Source: Methanolobus sp. WCC4 (GTDB lineage: Archaea; Halobacteriota; Methanosarcinia; Methanosarcinales; Methanosarcinaceae). Taken from it: a stretch of 64,000 nt of DNA. The stretch lies in assembly GCF_038022665.1 (NCBI RefSeq), contig NZ_CP150629.1:434001-498000 (forward strand), in the 5' to 3' direction. Below the pieces are notes generated by a model. That model worked only from the letters and a program-made list of their open reading frames with translations. It was not told the DNA's origin and did no database searches. Position numbers and translations under genes: made by a program. Every line of letters starts with the position of its first letter. The first letter of the stretch is position 1. This document shows positions 16,841-25,428 of this stretch, in pieces.

Positions 16841-17611
16841 TTATAATAGGATTCTTTTCAATTCATCCATTGTCAACATTTCTTTTTTTCTGTGAACCAT
16901 CCTATGACAGTTTGAGCATAAAGGTACCAAATCTGTTTTAGGATCTACTTTTTCTTCTCCAGTATAAGATGAAAGTGGGAAAAGATGATGTATCTCAATA
17001 AAACCACTTCCGTGTTGACCATATCTTTCTTGAAAATCGAATCCACAGGCAACGCATTTTGTCCCGTGATATTTTAGTGCTTCAACACGTAGTTTGGGAT
17101 TCCTTTCAAAATATGTTTGAATCCTTGTTCTTTCTTTACCTTCTGCATATTTTTCTGCGACATGTCCTTCAGAAGGTTCTTTTAAGGTTTCAAAATCACC
17201 AGAATCGCTCAATCCTAGATCCAACGCCTGTAAGACGAAATGTGTTGGTTTATCTCCAGAATGTGAAATGTACTGGAATCTTCCGAGATGCTTAAATGCA
17301 GACTCCGGATATTCTTTTATGTGCTCCCTATAAAACACAATTAATTCAGCATCATTGTCTAAGTGGTTGATTATCTTGTGATCAGTTCTTCCCTTTAACT
17401 GCCCTTCAAAATTCAATATTTGACCATCAAAATCGTCACTATAAGCTGTCCTATCAGGGGTTTTGTTTTTAGTTACAAAGATCCAGACTGAAGAATGACC
17501 TTTCGGCTGAAATATGCCAGTATTTATGGTAGCATCAGTTATTTGAAATAGATCCTTAAGATCATTCCTTGAATATACAGAGAGAACATCAAGATATTCT
17601 GAACTTTTCAT
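16841..17611 (-). CDS. HNH endonuclease with N-terminal modification-sensing-type domain
   Basis: 256 residues. Residues about 10-130 resemble the DUF3427-like domain attached to restriction-type nucleases (SRNDLKDLFQ, SSVWIFVTKNK, YREHIKEYPES). Residues about 165-256 are a McrA-type HNH nuclease: KYHGTKCVACGFDF, then FIEIHHLFPLS, then DLVPLCSNCHRMVH, with both zinc Cys pairs and the catalytic His pair present. The architecture suits a type IV enzyme that cuts modified foreign DNA; the substrate is unknown. The gene is visibly more AT-rich than neighbouring housekeeping genes, which fits transfer. Confidence 0.8.
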   Translation of the reverse strand: MKSSEYLDVLSVYSRNDLKDLFQITDATINTGIFQPKGHSSVWIFVTKNKTPDRTAYSDDFDGQILNFEGQLKGRTDHKIINHLDNDAELIVFYREHIKEYPESAFKHLGRFQYISHSGDKPTHFVLQALDLGLSDSGDFETLKEPSEGHVAEKYAEGKERTRIQTYFERNPKLRVEALKYHGTKCVACGFDFQERYGQHGSGFIEIHHLFPLSSYTGEEKVDPKTDLVPLCSNCHRMVHRKKEMLTMDELKRILL

Positions 17612-17786
17612 GATAGACCCAATACATTATGGAATATTAATGTCTTTCTAAATTATTACAAATATTTGCACCAAAATTGTAGTGAAATATGATATCCAGC
17701 AAATGCTCTGTAATCAGATTTGTAAAACATCACCCCAATCCTAATATACTCTTTTCAACAATTTACAACTCAGGAGAATACCACTC

Positions 17787-19082
17787 ATGAAAGTATCCAT
17801 CATTGGTTCAGGCTATGTTGGCTCGGTCTCAGCGGCCTGTTTTGCGGACCTCGGGCATGAGGTCATCTGTATCGACATCGACGAGGAGAAGGTAAAACAG
17901 ATCAATGCAGGTATCGCACCCATCTGGGAAGAGGGACTGGATGATCTAATGGAGAGATACACCCAGAAGACGCTCATCGCCACATCTGACTATGATTATG
18001 CTGTACAGAACTCCGATGCTTCGTTCATCTGCGTGGGGACACCTTCAGGGGATGACGGGAGCATTGACCTCTCCATTGTGAAGGCTGCAAGTGCCAGCCT
18101 CGGGAAGGCTATAGCTAAGAAGGACGGCTACCATGTTGTCGTCGTCAAGAGTACCGTGGTGCCTGAGACCACCGAGAAGGTCGTACTCCCTATAGTCGAG
18201 GAATACTCCGGCAAGAAGGCTGGCAGGGATTTCGGTATCGCCATGAACCCCGAGTTCCTGAGAGAGGGCAAGGCTGTCTATGATTTCATGCACCCTGACA
18301 AGATCGTCGTGGGTGCTATCGATGAGAGGTCGGGATTCGTTGTATCAGAACTCTATCGCAAGCTGGACTGTGAGATCACACACACCAACCCGAGGACAGC
18401 CGAGATGATCAAATACGTCAACAACTCCTTCCTGGCTACCAAGATATCCTTCGCCAACGAGATAGGTAACATCTGCAAGCAGCTAGGTATCGACACCTAC
18501 GAGGTCATGGATGCCGTTGGAACCGACTTCAGGATAGAGCGCCAGTTCCTCAACTGTGGTGCAGGTTTTGGCGGATCATGTTTCCCCAAGGATGTCAAGG
18601 CCATCATAGGCAAGGCAAAGGATATTGATTATGAACCACTCTTACTGAGGTCCGTTGTGGATGTAAATGACAGGCAGCCCCTGAAGATGATAGAACTCCT
18701 GCAGAACAAGATAGGCGACCTGAAAGGCAAGAGAATAGCCGTACTTGGTCTTGCCTTCAAGAACGACACCGATGACATCAGGGAATCCAGGTCCATCCCC
18801 GTAATAGCTGAACTACAGCGCCTTGGAGCAGACATCACCGCATACGACCCCATGGCCGAGGAGAGTATGAAGAAACTCTACCACGACGTCCTTTACTGCA
18901 AGACCGCAGCGCAGGCACTGGAGGAAGCAGACGGCTGCCTCATCATGACAGAGTGGAGCGAGTTCAGGGAACTTGACAGGGAGTTCGATGCCATGGCTAA
19001 CAGGGTCGTCATCGACGGCAGAAAGATGATCAACCCGAAAAAGCTCAGTGTTGAGATCGATTATGACGGTCTGTGCTGGTAA
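17787..19082 (+). CDS. aglM: UDP-glucose 6-dehydrogenase (nucleotide-sugar dehydrogenase)
   Basis: Oxidises UDP-glucose or a related NDP-sugar to the uronate with two NAD, feeding surface glycans and protein glycosylation. The 431 residues show the N-terminal NAD fold (MKVSIIGSGYVGSVSAACFADLGHEV), the MNPEFLREG substrate motif, the GAGFGGSCFPKD motif with catalytic cysteine (about residues 255-266), and the C-terminal LGLAFKNDTDDIRESRS domain. The exact sugar (glucose, GlcNAc or ManNAc derivative) cannot be decided by eye; aglM is the name used when it serves N-glycosylation. Confidence 0.9.
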   Translation: MKVSIIGSGYVGSVSAACFADLGHEVICIDIDEEKVKQINAGIAPIWEEGLDDLMERYTQKTLIATSDYDYAVQNSDASFICVGTPSGDDGSIDLSIVKAASASLGKAIAKKDGYHVVVVKSTVVPETTEKVVLPIVEEYSGKKAGRDFGIAMNPEFLREGKAVYDFMHPDKIVVGAIDERSGFVVSELYRKLDCEITHTNPRTAEMIKYVNNSFLATKISFANEIGNICKQLGIDTYEVMDAVGTDFRIERQFLNCGAGFGGSCFPKDVKAIIGKAKDIDYEPLLLRSVVDVNDRQPLKMIELLQNKIGDLKGKRIAVLGLAFKNDTDDIRESRSIPVIAELQRLGADITAYDPMAEESMKKLYHDVLYCKTAAQALEEADGCLIMTEWSEFRELDREFDAMANRVVIDGRKMINPKKLSVEIDYDGLCW

Positions 19083-19105
19083 GCAGAACCGGCGGAAGGC
19101 TGGAC

Positions 19106-19372
19106 ATGAACGAGACTTTCACCCTGAATATCGGAGAGAGAAAGACTGTCAAGAACAGTTTCTTCGGAACATCACAGGATATGATGTACTGTGGCATGTC
19201 ATCGGAGAGCACTTTCTCGATCGGACTTCTTTTTTCAAAAGGTTATCAGGGTCATGCCCTGAACTTTTACTTCCCGAAAAAAACCTCCTCTATAGTACTC
19301 GATGGCAGGAAATACTATGTCGTTGATGTTAAACCTGAATATATCACACTTCAGAACTCCCAAATTATCTGA
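19106..19372 (+). CDS. Small protein of unknown function
   Basis: An 88-residue protein that I do not recognise. It starts MNETFTLNIGERKTVKNSFFG and is beta-strand rich (ALNFYFPKKTSSIVLDGRKYYVVDVK). It has no signal peptide or membrane helix, and two Met plus one Cys (QDMMYCGMS) near residue 30. GGAAGG lies before the chosen ATG. An upstream in-frame start at 19073 would overlap the preceding gene. It lies 23 bases after the sugar dehydrogenase and may be co-transcribed with it. Confidence 0.55.
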   Translation: MNETFTLNIGERKTVKNSFFGTSQDMMYCGMSSESTFSIGLLFSKGYQGHALNFYFPKKTSSIVLDGRKYYVVDVKPEYITLQNSQII

Positions 19373-19435
19373 AACAAAATAGAAGGATTTTAATATCTTG
19401 AGTAAAAAAGGTCAGTCCGGTTGGTGGCGGATCTT

Positions 19436-20095
19436 ATGAAAAACGAAAACCAGATAAAAGATGATATCAACGGCAGATTACACTCCCTTGACCAGAACGT
19501 AAGGAGTGTGGAAAAGAGATTGCGTGCAGTGGAGCGCAGGCTCTCTGTGGACGTGCCCCCGGAGGATACAATACCCGAGTACGAGACTAATTTTGAAGAA
19601 GCTATGGAAAGTACGAGGGAAGATATCACTTCCATTCTTACTGACATCGATGAACTGAAACAGGGTCTTCATGTCAACGAGACTCTTGAGAACAGGTTGC
19701 AAGAACTTGATTCACAGCTCACCGGACTGAACTCGCAGATAGCCATGCTTCAGGAAGAGAATTCAAGACTCAGGGATGAACTGGAACAGAATGAACCTGA
19801 CACAGGTCTTCAGGAAACCGAGGAACTCAAACTGGAGATCAGGAACGAGATATCACAACTGAACATGCGTCTTGAGAAAGCCGAGAATCATAACCGCATC
19901 AATATCGGTTCTGTGAAGGTGCCCGTAGAACTCTCAGGGATAATGGGGGCACTGATACTTGCGCTCACAGGATATCTCATAATGGTCGGGCGCTGGGACA
20001 TTATCCGGTCGGCCTACTTCTCATTCTCTATTGCGCTGGTGTTCGCCGTGGCAGTAACTATGAAGTTCTATGTGGCAAATCGTAGCAGAGCTTGA
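19436..20095 (+). CDS. Coiled-coil protein with two C-terminal membrane helices
   Basis: 219 residues, function unknown. Residues about 5-155 are heptad-rich and predicted coiled coil (RSVEKRLRAVERRL, LQELDSQLTGLNSQIAMLQEENSRLRDELEQ). Two hydrophobic helices follow at about 168-186 (LSGIMGALILALTGYLIM) and 194-213 (YFSFSIALVFAVAVTM). The short C-terminal tail ends in Arg/Ala. The coil would face the cytoplasm. ATG 19436 follows GGTGG at ribosome-binding distance; TTG and GTG codons just upstream are alternatives. Confidence 0.65.
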   Translation: MKNENQIKDDINGRLHSLDQNVRSVEKRLRAVERRLSVDVPPEDTIPEYETNFEEAMESTREDITSILTDIDELKQGLHVNETLENRLQELDSQLTGLNSQIAMLQEENSRLRDELEQNEPDTGLQETEELKLEIRNEISQLNMRLEKAENHNRINIGSVKVPVELSGIMGALILALTGYLIMVGRWDIIRSAYFSFSIALVFAVAVTMKFYVANRSRA

Positions 20096-20160
20096 GATTC
20101 CAGATTGAAAACGACAGATAACTAAAAAAGAGACCATCAGGAACTCAAGAACCTGAGATC

Positions 20161-20592
20161 TCATACTTTTCTTACTTTAACGAAGTACTCATTGCTATAG
20201 TCCAGATAACCTTCCTGCATCACCTTTACCGAAAGATAGCCTTCGGTTTTACCCTGCGGGAGAGAGATGTTCAGCAGTTTGTACCGGAACTCACCATCAT
20301 GGTCCGTGATACCTCCGGTTGCCTTCTCCTTACCGGGACCCCATACCACCACATTTGCACCACCGACAGGCTTCCCATCGTTGTTAAACACACTGACTAT
20401 CAGTTCAGGAGAATCAACGATCGTCCCGCTCATATTGAAGCTGCTACAATTGGAAGCCGCGAACATCGATTCAGGAACAAAGGGCGTGCTCATCACAGCA
20501 CTGAGGATGGCATACATACCTATCATACCGATGATCGTGAGCACAACGATCCTTATGGGAAGCCCCACGGAAGCAGATTCATCTGATAACAT
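20161..20592 (-). CDS. Pilin-like membrane-anchored protein with Ig-like domain
   Basis: 143 residues. After a short acidic start (LSDESASVG) comes GLPIRIVVLTIIGMIGMYAIL, a hydrophobic helix of the kind that opens archaeal type IV pilin-like proteins. Residues about 55-143 form a carboxypeptidase-regulatory/Ig-like domain (GKPVGGANVVVWGPG, TDHDGEFRYKL, YLSVKVMQEGYLDY). It would be anchored in the membrane and face outward. The neighbouring gene upstream has the same layout. Whether the N-terminus is cut by a prepilin peptidase is unclear because no canonical cleavage motif is obvious. Confidence 0.6.
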   Translation of the reverse strand: MLSDESASVGLPIRIVVLTIIGMIGMYAILSAVMSTPFVPESMFAASNCSSFNMSGTIVDSPELIVSVFNNDGKPVGGANVVVWGPGKEKATGGITDHDGEFRYKLLNISLPQGKTEGYLSVKVMQEGYLDYSNEYFVKVRKV

Positions 20593-20645
20593 GTGGATCA
20601 GGAACTAAAAATAGAAATGAAAGGAGATGCAAAAAGATGTCAGGA

Positions 20646-21134
20646 TCATGATGTCCTGACTATCATTACAGCATCTTTCTTCTCGAAATCGTAGAAACCA
20701 TCAGTGGATATACTGAGGTCCATCGATCCTTCATTCTGGTTAGCACCAAGGCTTACAGGCGAACTGCTTGTCGATGTGCTGAGACTGCAGTTCCCATTGT
20801 TGTCCGTGGTACCTGTGGCTACACCACCAAGGCCACGCAGGATAACGTTTGCATCCCTCACAGGGTAACCGTCGGGGTCTGACACGGATATCTTCACATC
20901 CACATCAAAAGGTGAGGTCGCTGTAGTGGAATCCACGATGACCGTGTTTCCGGGACTTACACCTGTAACCTGTTCTCCTGACTCTACGATCGTTACGGAC
21001 ATGTTCTTGGTTGGAGGAGGGATAATAGCTACAAGAGCTGCGAGTGCCACCATACCAACCACCAGCATGACAACAATATTGATAGGAAGCTCGATGGCCC
21101 TATCGTCATTGAAGAGTTTTTTTAAGTTTTCCAA
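20646..21134 (-). CDS. Pilin-like membrane-anchored protein with Ig-like domain (paralog)
   Basis: 162 residues, same layout as the adjacent gene. The N-terminus MENLKKLFNDDRAIELPINIVVMLVVGMVALAAL shares the (G/E)LPI(R/N)IVV core. Residues about 50-160 form an Ig-like domain with DPDGYPVRDANVILRGLGG and TTDNNGNCSL. The two genes lie 53 bases apart on one strand and probably form a unit expressing small surface proteins. The charged start then a helix resembles pilin precursors, but I see no proof of assembly into a filament. Confidence 0.6.
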   Translation of the reverse strand: MENLKKLFNDDRAIELPINIVVMLVVGMVALAALVAIIPPPTKNMSVTIVESGEQVTGVSPGNTVIVDSTTATSPFDVDVKISVSDPDGYPVRDANVILRGLGGVATGTTDNNGNCSLSTSTSSSPVSLGANQNEGSMDLSISTDGFYDFEKKDAVMIVRTS

Positions 21135-21321
21135 AAAACCACCGACACTTAGGAAAAATACATTAGATATAAATTTATTGATTTGCTCCTGAATTTTATA
21201 TTGTGCACAGAATAATTTAAGAATTTAACTTTTAAATATAACTTCTACACGAAACTTTTTTAGAAAATTATTTGAACTACCCACTTCATTGTATCGTGAA
21301 CACCACAAAAGAGTAAATTCA

Positions 21322-21663
21322 ATGGAACCAATGGACATATACACCTTCGGAAAGCACCTTTCTTCCATAGAAGTGGATAACATCTATGAGACAATGCACT
21401 TCAGAGCGAGGATAGAAGCCCGATTTGGTGAAGGTTTCATTGAAGAAATATATTCAATCATATTCGAAAAGACCCCTGTAGGGATTTTACAACAGAATGG
21501 GCAAAAGTTTAAAGTCCTGTATAGATATAGTGAAAAATACGACATTAGTGTGATCATTGGAATAAAAGAGCATGAACCTATCAAGTTCTCATTAGTAACA
21601 TGCTTCAAGGAATCATCCGGTAAAAGAGTGAGAGAAGATGAACGAACGCAGGATCAAGCGTGA
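21322..21663 (+). CDS. DUF4258-like small protein (possible toxin)
   Basis: A 113-residue protein. The core HFRARIEARFGEGFIEEIYSIIFEKTPVGILQQNGQ and KFKVLYRYSEKYDISVIIGIKEHEPIKFSLVTCF resembles the RelE/DUF4258 beta-sheet fold. Its end overlaps the following DUF2283 gene by 26 bases, an arrangement common for toxin-antitoxin pairs. Toxicity is inference. ATG 21322 is chosen; a TTG at 21289 and an ATG at 21331 are alternatives. Confidence 0.55.
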   Translation: MEPMDIYTFGKHLSSIEVDNIYETMHFRARIEARFGEGFIEEIYSIIFEKTPVGILQQNGQKFKVLYRYSEKYDISVIIGIKEHEPIKFSLVTCFKESSGKRVREDERTQDQA

Positions 21664-22015
21664 AGGTTCTTCTGATTATGACCTTCAGAATGACAGCTTT
21701 TTCGCATATTCAAAAGGTGTGAAATATAAGTCATCCATCGACATAGATGGAATCATACTGGACATCGGAGAAGATGATTCGATCACTGGTGTTGAAATAC
21801 TGGATGCTTCCAAAAAGTTCGGGATCTCAAAATATGATGTCCAGCACTGCAGGACACTTAATGTGCAAATCGATATTTCTGCAAAGGTCATCGACCTTAA
21901 GATTACCATGAATGTTGGCAAAAGGAATGCTGAAGTGCTCCGTGAAACAGCTGCTTCTACGATCAATATCCTGAATTTACCTGCCGGCTCGGAATCTCTG
22001 GCTGTCGGGATGTAA
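21638..22015 (+). CDS. DUF2283-like protein (possible antitoxin)
   Basis: 125 residues. The segment SSIDIDGIILDIGEDDSITGVEILDASKKFGIS is the DUF2283 signature, a small beta domain usually found next to DUF4258 genes. Here it is longer than the usual 70-residue form, with an added C-terminal part (VIDLKITMNVGKRNAEVLRET). It overlaps the preceding gene, so the two are translationally coupled. The pair is toxin-antitoxin-like by context only. Confidence 0.6.
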   Translation: MNERRIKREGSSDYDLQNDSFFAYSKGVKYKSSIDIDGIILDIGEDDSITGVEILDASKKFGISKYDVQHCRTLNVQIDISAKVIDLKITMNVGKRNAEVLRETAASTINILNLPAGSESLAVGM

Positions 22016-22085
22016 TTTATCTACTATTTGCAGTGCATGATACACATCGTTACATTCATGTACCAAAACCATTCTTTAATTCCAC

Positions 22086-22694
22086 ATGAAGAAGATAGTT
22101 ATCATCGATTACGGCCTTGGTAACCTCAGGAGTGTCCAGAAGGGACTGGAACACGCAGGTGCGAACGTGATCATCTCAAGTGACCCTGAAGAGATCAAAG
22201 GTGCCGATGGGGTCATCCTTCCTGGTGTCGGGGCTTTCAAAGATGCAATGAAGAATGTCGAGAAGGTCAGGGACACCATCGATGAATACGTAGCATCAGG
22301 TAAGCCGATGCTCGGCATCTGTCTGGGGCAGCAGATGATGCTCAGCACATCAGAAGAAGGCGGCCTCACAGAAGGGCTTGACCTTGTCAAAGGGAAGGTG
22401 CTCAGATTCCCGCACTCCGAACTCAAGGTCCCTCACATGGGATGGAGTGACATAAAGATCACACAGGAGCATCCTATTTTTGAAGGCATACCAGATGGCT
22501 CCTTCGTCTATTTCGTCCACTCATACTACGTGGACACCACAGAGAAGAACACTCTCATATCATGCGATTACGGCACACAGTTCGCAGCTGCGATCGTCAA
22601 CGATGCAGGCAATGTCATAGGAACCCAGTTCCACCCTGAGAAAAGCGGTGATGTGGGCCTTAAGATGCTGAAGAATTTCGTAGCCATGTGCTAA
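22086..22694 (+). CDS. hisH: Imidazole glycerol phosphate synthase, glutamine amidotransferase subunit
   Basis: Supplies ammonia from glutamine to HisF in histidine synthesis. The 202 residues contain the oxyanion strand IIDYGLGNLRSV, the nucleophile elbow GICLGQQMM (Cys79), and the catalytic His/Glu in GTQFHPEKSG. The length is normal. hisF is not in the window. The next gene starts 18 bases downstream. Confidence 0.96.
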   Translation: MKKIVIIDYGLGNLRSVQKGLEHAGANVIISSDPEEIKGADGVILPGVGAFKDAMKNVEKVRDTIDEYVASGKPMLGICLGQQMMLSTSEEGGLTEGLDLVKGKVLRFPHSELKVPHMGWSDIKITQEHPIFEGIPDGSFVYFVHSYYVDTTEKNTLISCDYGTQFAAAIVNDAGNVIGTQFHPEKSGDVGLKMLKNFVAMC

Positions 22695-22712
22695 AGGAAC
22701 AGGAATGATAAT

Positions 22713-24032
22713 ATGGATATCGAAGGCTACGCAAAACGGGGCTTAAGGAAAAACGACCCGGAACTGGAAGACAAGCTCACAGCCAGGATACTGGAAGTGA
22801 AGAACACAAGCCCTGAACATGCCCGCAAACTTGCACAGGCAACGATCACAGAGGCAAAGGCAACCCTTGTGCTCAAGGGAGACGTTCTTGAACCTACCGT
22901 ATCCGGCGTGACTATGGGAGAGTTCGGCGTCGGTTCCAGAGGTCTTGGCGATTTCTACACACATGAGAAGATAGCCGAGGTCATCGGCAAGACAAAGGCG
23001 GTCGTGGACACCACACACCTTGATGATTCCGGTGTTGTCACAACAGAAGGTGGCGAATACGTTATCCTCACCGTTGACGGCATGCACTCCAGACTCAGCG
23101 ATTATTCATTCCTTGCAGGATTCCACGTTGCAAGGGCAGCACTCCGTGATGTCTATGTCATGGGTGCAAGACCCGTGGCAATGCTCTCTGACATCCACGT
23201 GGCAGATGATGGTGATGTCGGCAAGGTCTTCGATCACATAGCAGGTATAACAGCAGTTGCAGAGCTCTCGAACATCCCTCTCATAACAGGCAGTACCCTC
23301 AGGATCGGCGGTGACATGGTGATCGGTGAACGTATGACCGGTGGTGTCGGTGCCGTCGGAGTCTCAACTGATCTTACAGCCCGTGAGCAGACACAGGTCG
23401 GCGATGTAATACTCATGACAGAAGGTGCTGGCGGCGGGACCATATCAACCACAGCACTCTACTATGAGATGCATGATGTGGTTGATGAGACCATCAACAT
23501 CAAGTTCCTGGAAGCCTGTGACAAACTGATCGATTCAGGTCTTGTAAAGCACATACACGCCATGACAGACGTCACAAATGGCGGGGTCCGCGGCGATGCA
23601 AAGGAGATATCCAGAACAGCTGGTGTCAAGCTCATATTCGAGGAAAAGGAGATGAGAAAGCTTGTCAATCCAACCGTCCTTGACATGCTCGAATCCCTTG
23701 AGATAGACTATCTTGGTGTCTCACTTGACGCACTGCTCATTATTGCTCCACAGGAGTATGCAGAGGACATCATGAAGACCATCCGAAGTGCCGATGTCGA
23801 TATAGCTGTCATCGGGGAAGTGGTCGAAGGCACAGGTGCTGAGGTCATAATCGACGGCGAGGCAAGGGATTTCACACCACGGTTCAGGGAATCGGCATAC
23901 ACACCTATCAAGAAGATGATAGGTGACGAGAACCCACGTGACTTCGATGAGATGAAAAAAGCAATTGACACTGCCGCAGTCAATGCGATCGAGAAGAAGA
24001 AACGTGTAATTGAGATGATAAAAAGAAAATAG
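22713..24032 (+). CDS. AIR synthase-related protein (PurM/HypE/SelD superfamily)
   Basis: A 439-residue ATP-binding protein of the superfamily that holds PurM, HypE and SelD. A helical extension (1-70) precedes the PurM-like domains. Landmarks are VVDTTHLDDSGVVTTEGG, VARAALRDVYVMGARPVAMLSDIHV, the Gly-rich LITGSTLRIGGD, and DVTNGGVRGDAKEI in the C-terminal domain. The substrate is unknown. The HypE C-terminal cysteine is absent (the end is IEMIKRK), so a carbamoyl-to-nitrile HypE role is unlikely. Its location after hisH may be incidental. Confidence 0.78.
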   Translation: MDIEGYAKRGLRKNDPELEDKLTARILEVKNTSPEHARKLAQATITEAKATLVLKGDVLEPTVSGVTMGEFGVGSRGLGDFYTHEKIAEVIGKTKAVVDTTHLDDSGVVTTEGGEYVILTVDGMHSRLSDYSFLAGFHVARAALRDVYVMGARPVAMLSDIHVADDGDVGKVFDHIAGITAVAELSNIPLITGSTLRIGGDMVIGERMTGGVGAVGVSTDLTAREQTQVGDVILMTEGAGGGTISTTALYYEMHDVVDETINIKFLEACDKLIDSGLVKHIHAMTDVTNGGVRGDAKEISRTAGVKLIFEEKEMRKLVNPTVLDMLESLEIDYLGVSLDALLIIAPQEYAEDIMKTIRSADVDIAVIGEVVEGTGAEVIIDGEARDFTPRFRESAYTPIKKMIGDENPRDFDEMKKAIDTAAVNAIEKKKRVIEMIKRK

Positions 24033-24036
24033 AGAG

Positions 24037-24064
24037 AAGAAAGGAAAGACCTTTCTTTTCTTAC
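24037..24064. terminator. Shared terminator between convergent genes
   Basis: AAGAAAGG (24037-24044), a five-base loop, and CCTTTCTT (24050-24057) form a perfect eight-pair stem. It is followed by TTCTTAC on the plus strand and purine-rich sequence on the other. It sits between the AIR synthase-related gene and the end of nfeD. Confidence 0.55.
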
Positions 24065-24073
24065 ATATTTTTC

Positions 24074-25417
24074 TCAGTCCTGGTTCTCAGGATTCTCTTC
24101 ACCGTCTTCGCTTTTTAGTTTCTCAACGACAAGGATCACACCGTCCTTCTCGAGTATCCTTACCTTGTCATCTTTCTCTATCATATCTGATGAGCGTGCT
24201 TTCCAGCGCTGTCCACGGTGGAGGATATAACCTTCCTGACCATCTCCTATTGTGTCGATGGCCAGTCCGGTGTCACCGATGAGTTCACCAAAAAGGGGTT
24301 TTTGCCTTCTGATCTCAAATACCTTGTATATTATGAACACAAGGAACAGCCCCAGAACAAGGGTTGGTGTCGCAATCGAAAGTATCAGCGTTCTCTGGAA
24401 TTCCGCAGGAGTATAGTTCTGCGGGAAATCCGTTGGTGCAAGCAGCACACTACCAGCTACCACACACACAAGACCTGCGATCCCGAATACACCGAAACCG
24501 GGAGCCTGGAACTCAAGCACCAGCAGGGCCACACCCACTATGATAAGGAACAGAGCACCTATATTCACATCAAAGCCCGTCCCTATCAGTCCAAGGGAGA
24601 TAGCTATCACACCAAAGAGCTCAGCTCCGAAGCCGGGATTCGATATGCCGAGTATGATAGCATAGACACCGAGTAACAGGAGCAGCGAAGAAACTATAGG
24701 GTCGGAGATGATGTTCAGGAAAGCGAGCTTCAGGGAAGCTTCGTAATAATCAATGGTTGCACCATCTGTCTCAAGCACCTTTCCTTTGACCTCCAGTCCA
24801 TCCACCTGCGAGAGCAGGTCAGCTATTGAAGGTGCGACATATTCAATGACACCATACTCAAGTGCAGTATCAGCATCAAGGTTCAGGTTCTTTGTGATGA
24901 ACTCCTCTGCAGCTGTCTGGTTACGGTCATGCTGCTTTGCATTCTCAGTTGCCCTTTTCACAAGAGCATTGATGATCTTCTCATCCTCGATCGGTTCACT
25001 TCCGCCGGATGTTATGCTCACGGGCTGTGCCGAACCTATGATAGTGTAAGGTGCCATAGCGGCAACGTCAGTACTTATGAGAATGAGGGTACCTGCAGAC
25101 CATGCTTTTGTGCTTTCGGGATAGACATAACCTATCACCGGAACATCGGTAGCTGCGATCTGCTCAATTATGTCGATTGTTTCATCCAGATTCCCGCCCG
25201 GAGTATTGAGCGTGATCACAAGGGCTTCGTAGTCATCATTCTCAGCGAAGGCTATGGCATCGGCTACCATATCATCCGTTACCGGGGTGATGGAATCCGA
25301 TATCTCGAGCACCAGTACCTTCTGCTCTCCGGCAGCACATGCTATTCCTGTGAACTGGGAAAGAAGAAGAATAAAAAAAAGAAAAGTGCTCAGGTATGAC
25401 CGGCACTTATTGACCAT
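24074..25417 (-). CDS. nfeD: NfeD-type membrane serine protease
   Basis: 447 residues. A signal peptide/anchor (about 8-28) is followed by a ClpP-like protease domain with NTPGGNLDETI and the serine motif AWSAGTLIL (Ser107). Four to five membrane helices lie between about 225 and 360 and an OB-like domain ends the protein (LIGDTGLAIDTIGDGQEGYI). The characterised archaeal homolog cleaves a C-terminal segment of stomatin, and the stomatin gene is 11 bases upstream in the same operon. GGTGGGATC precedes the chosen ATG; a GTG at 25432 is the alternative. Confidence 0.93.
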   Translation of the reverse strand: MVNKCRSYLSTFLFFILLLSQFTGIACAAGEQKVLVLEISDSITPVTDDMVADAIAFAENDDYEALVITLNTPGGNLDETIDIIEQIAATDVPVIGYVYPESTKAWSAGTLILISTDVAAMAPYTIIGSAQPVSITSGGSEPIEDEKIINALVKRATENAKQHDRNQTAAEEFITKNLNLDADTALEYGVIEYVAPSIADLLSQVDGLEVKGKVLETDGATIDYYEASLKLAFLNIISDPIVSSLLLLLGVYAIILGISNPGFGAELFGVIAISLGLIGTGFDVNIGALFLIIVGVALLVLEFQAPGFGVFGIAGLVCVVAGSVLLAPTDFPQNYTPAEFQRTLILSIATPTLVLGLFLVFIIYKVFEIRRQKPLFGELIGDTGLAIDTIGDGQEGYILHRGQRWKARSSDMIEKDDKVRILEKDGVILVVEKLKSEDGEENPENQD

Positions 25418-25428
25418 GATCCCACCTT

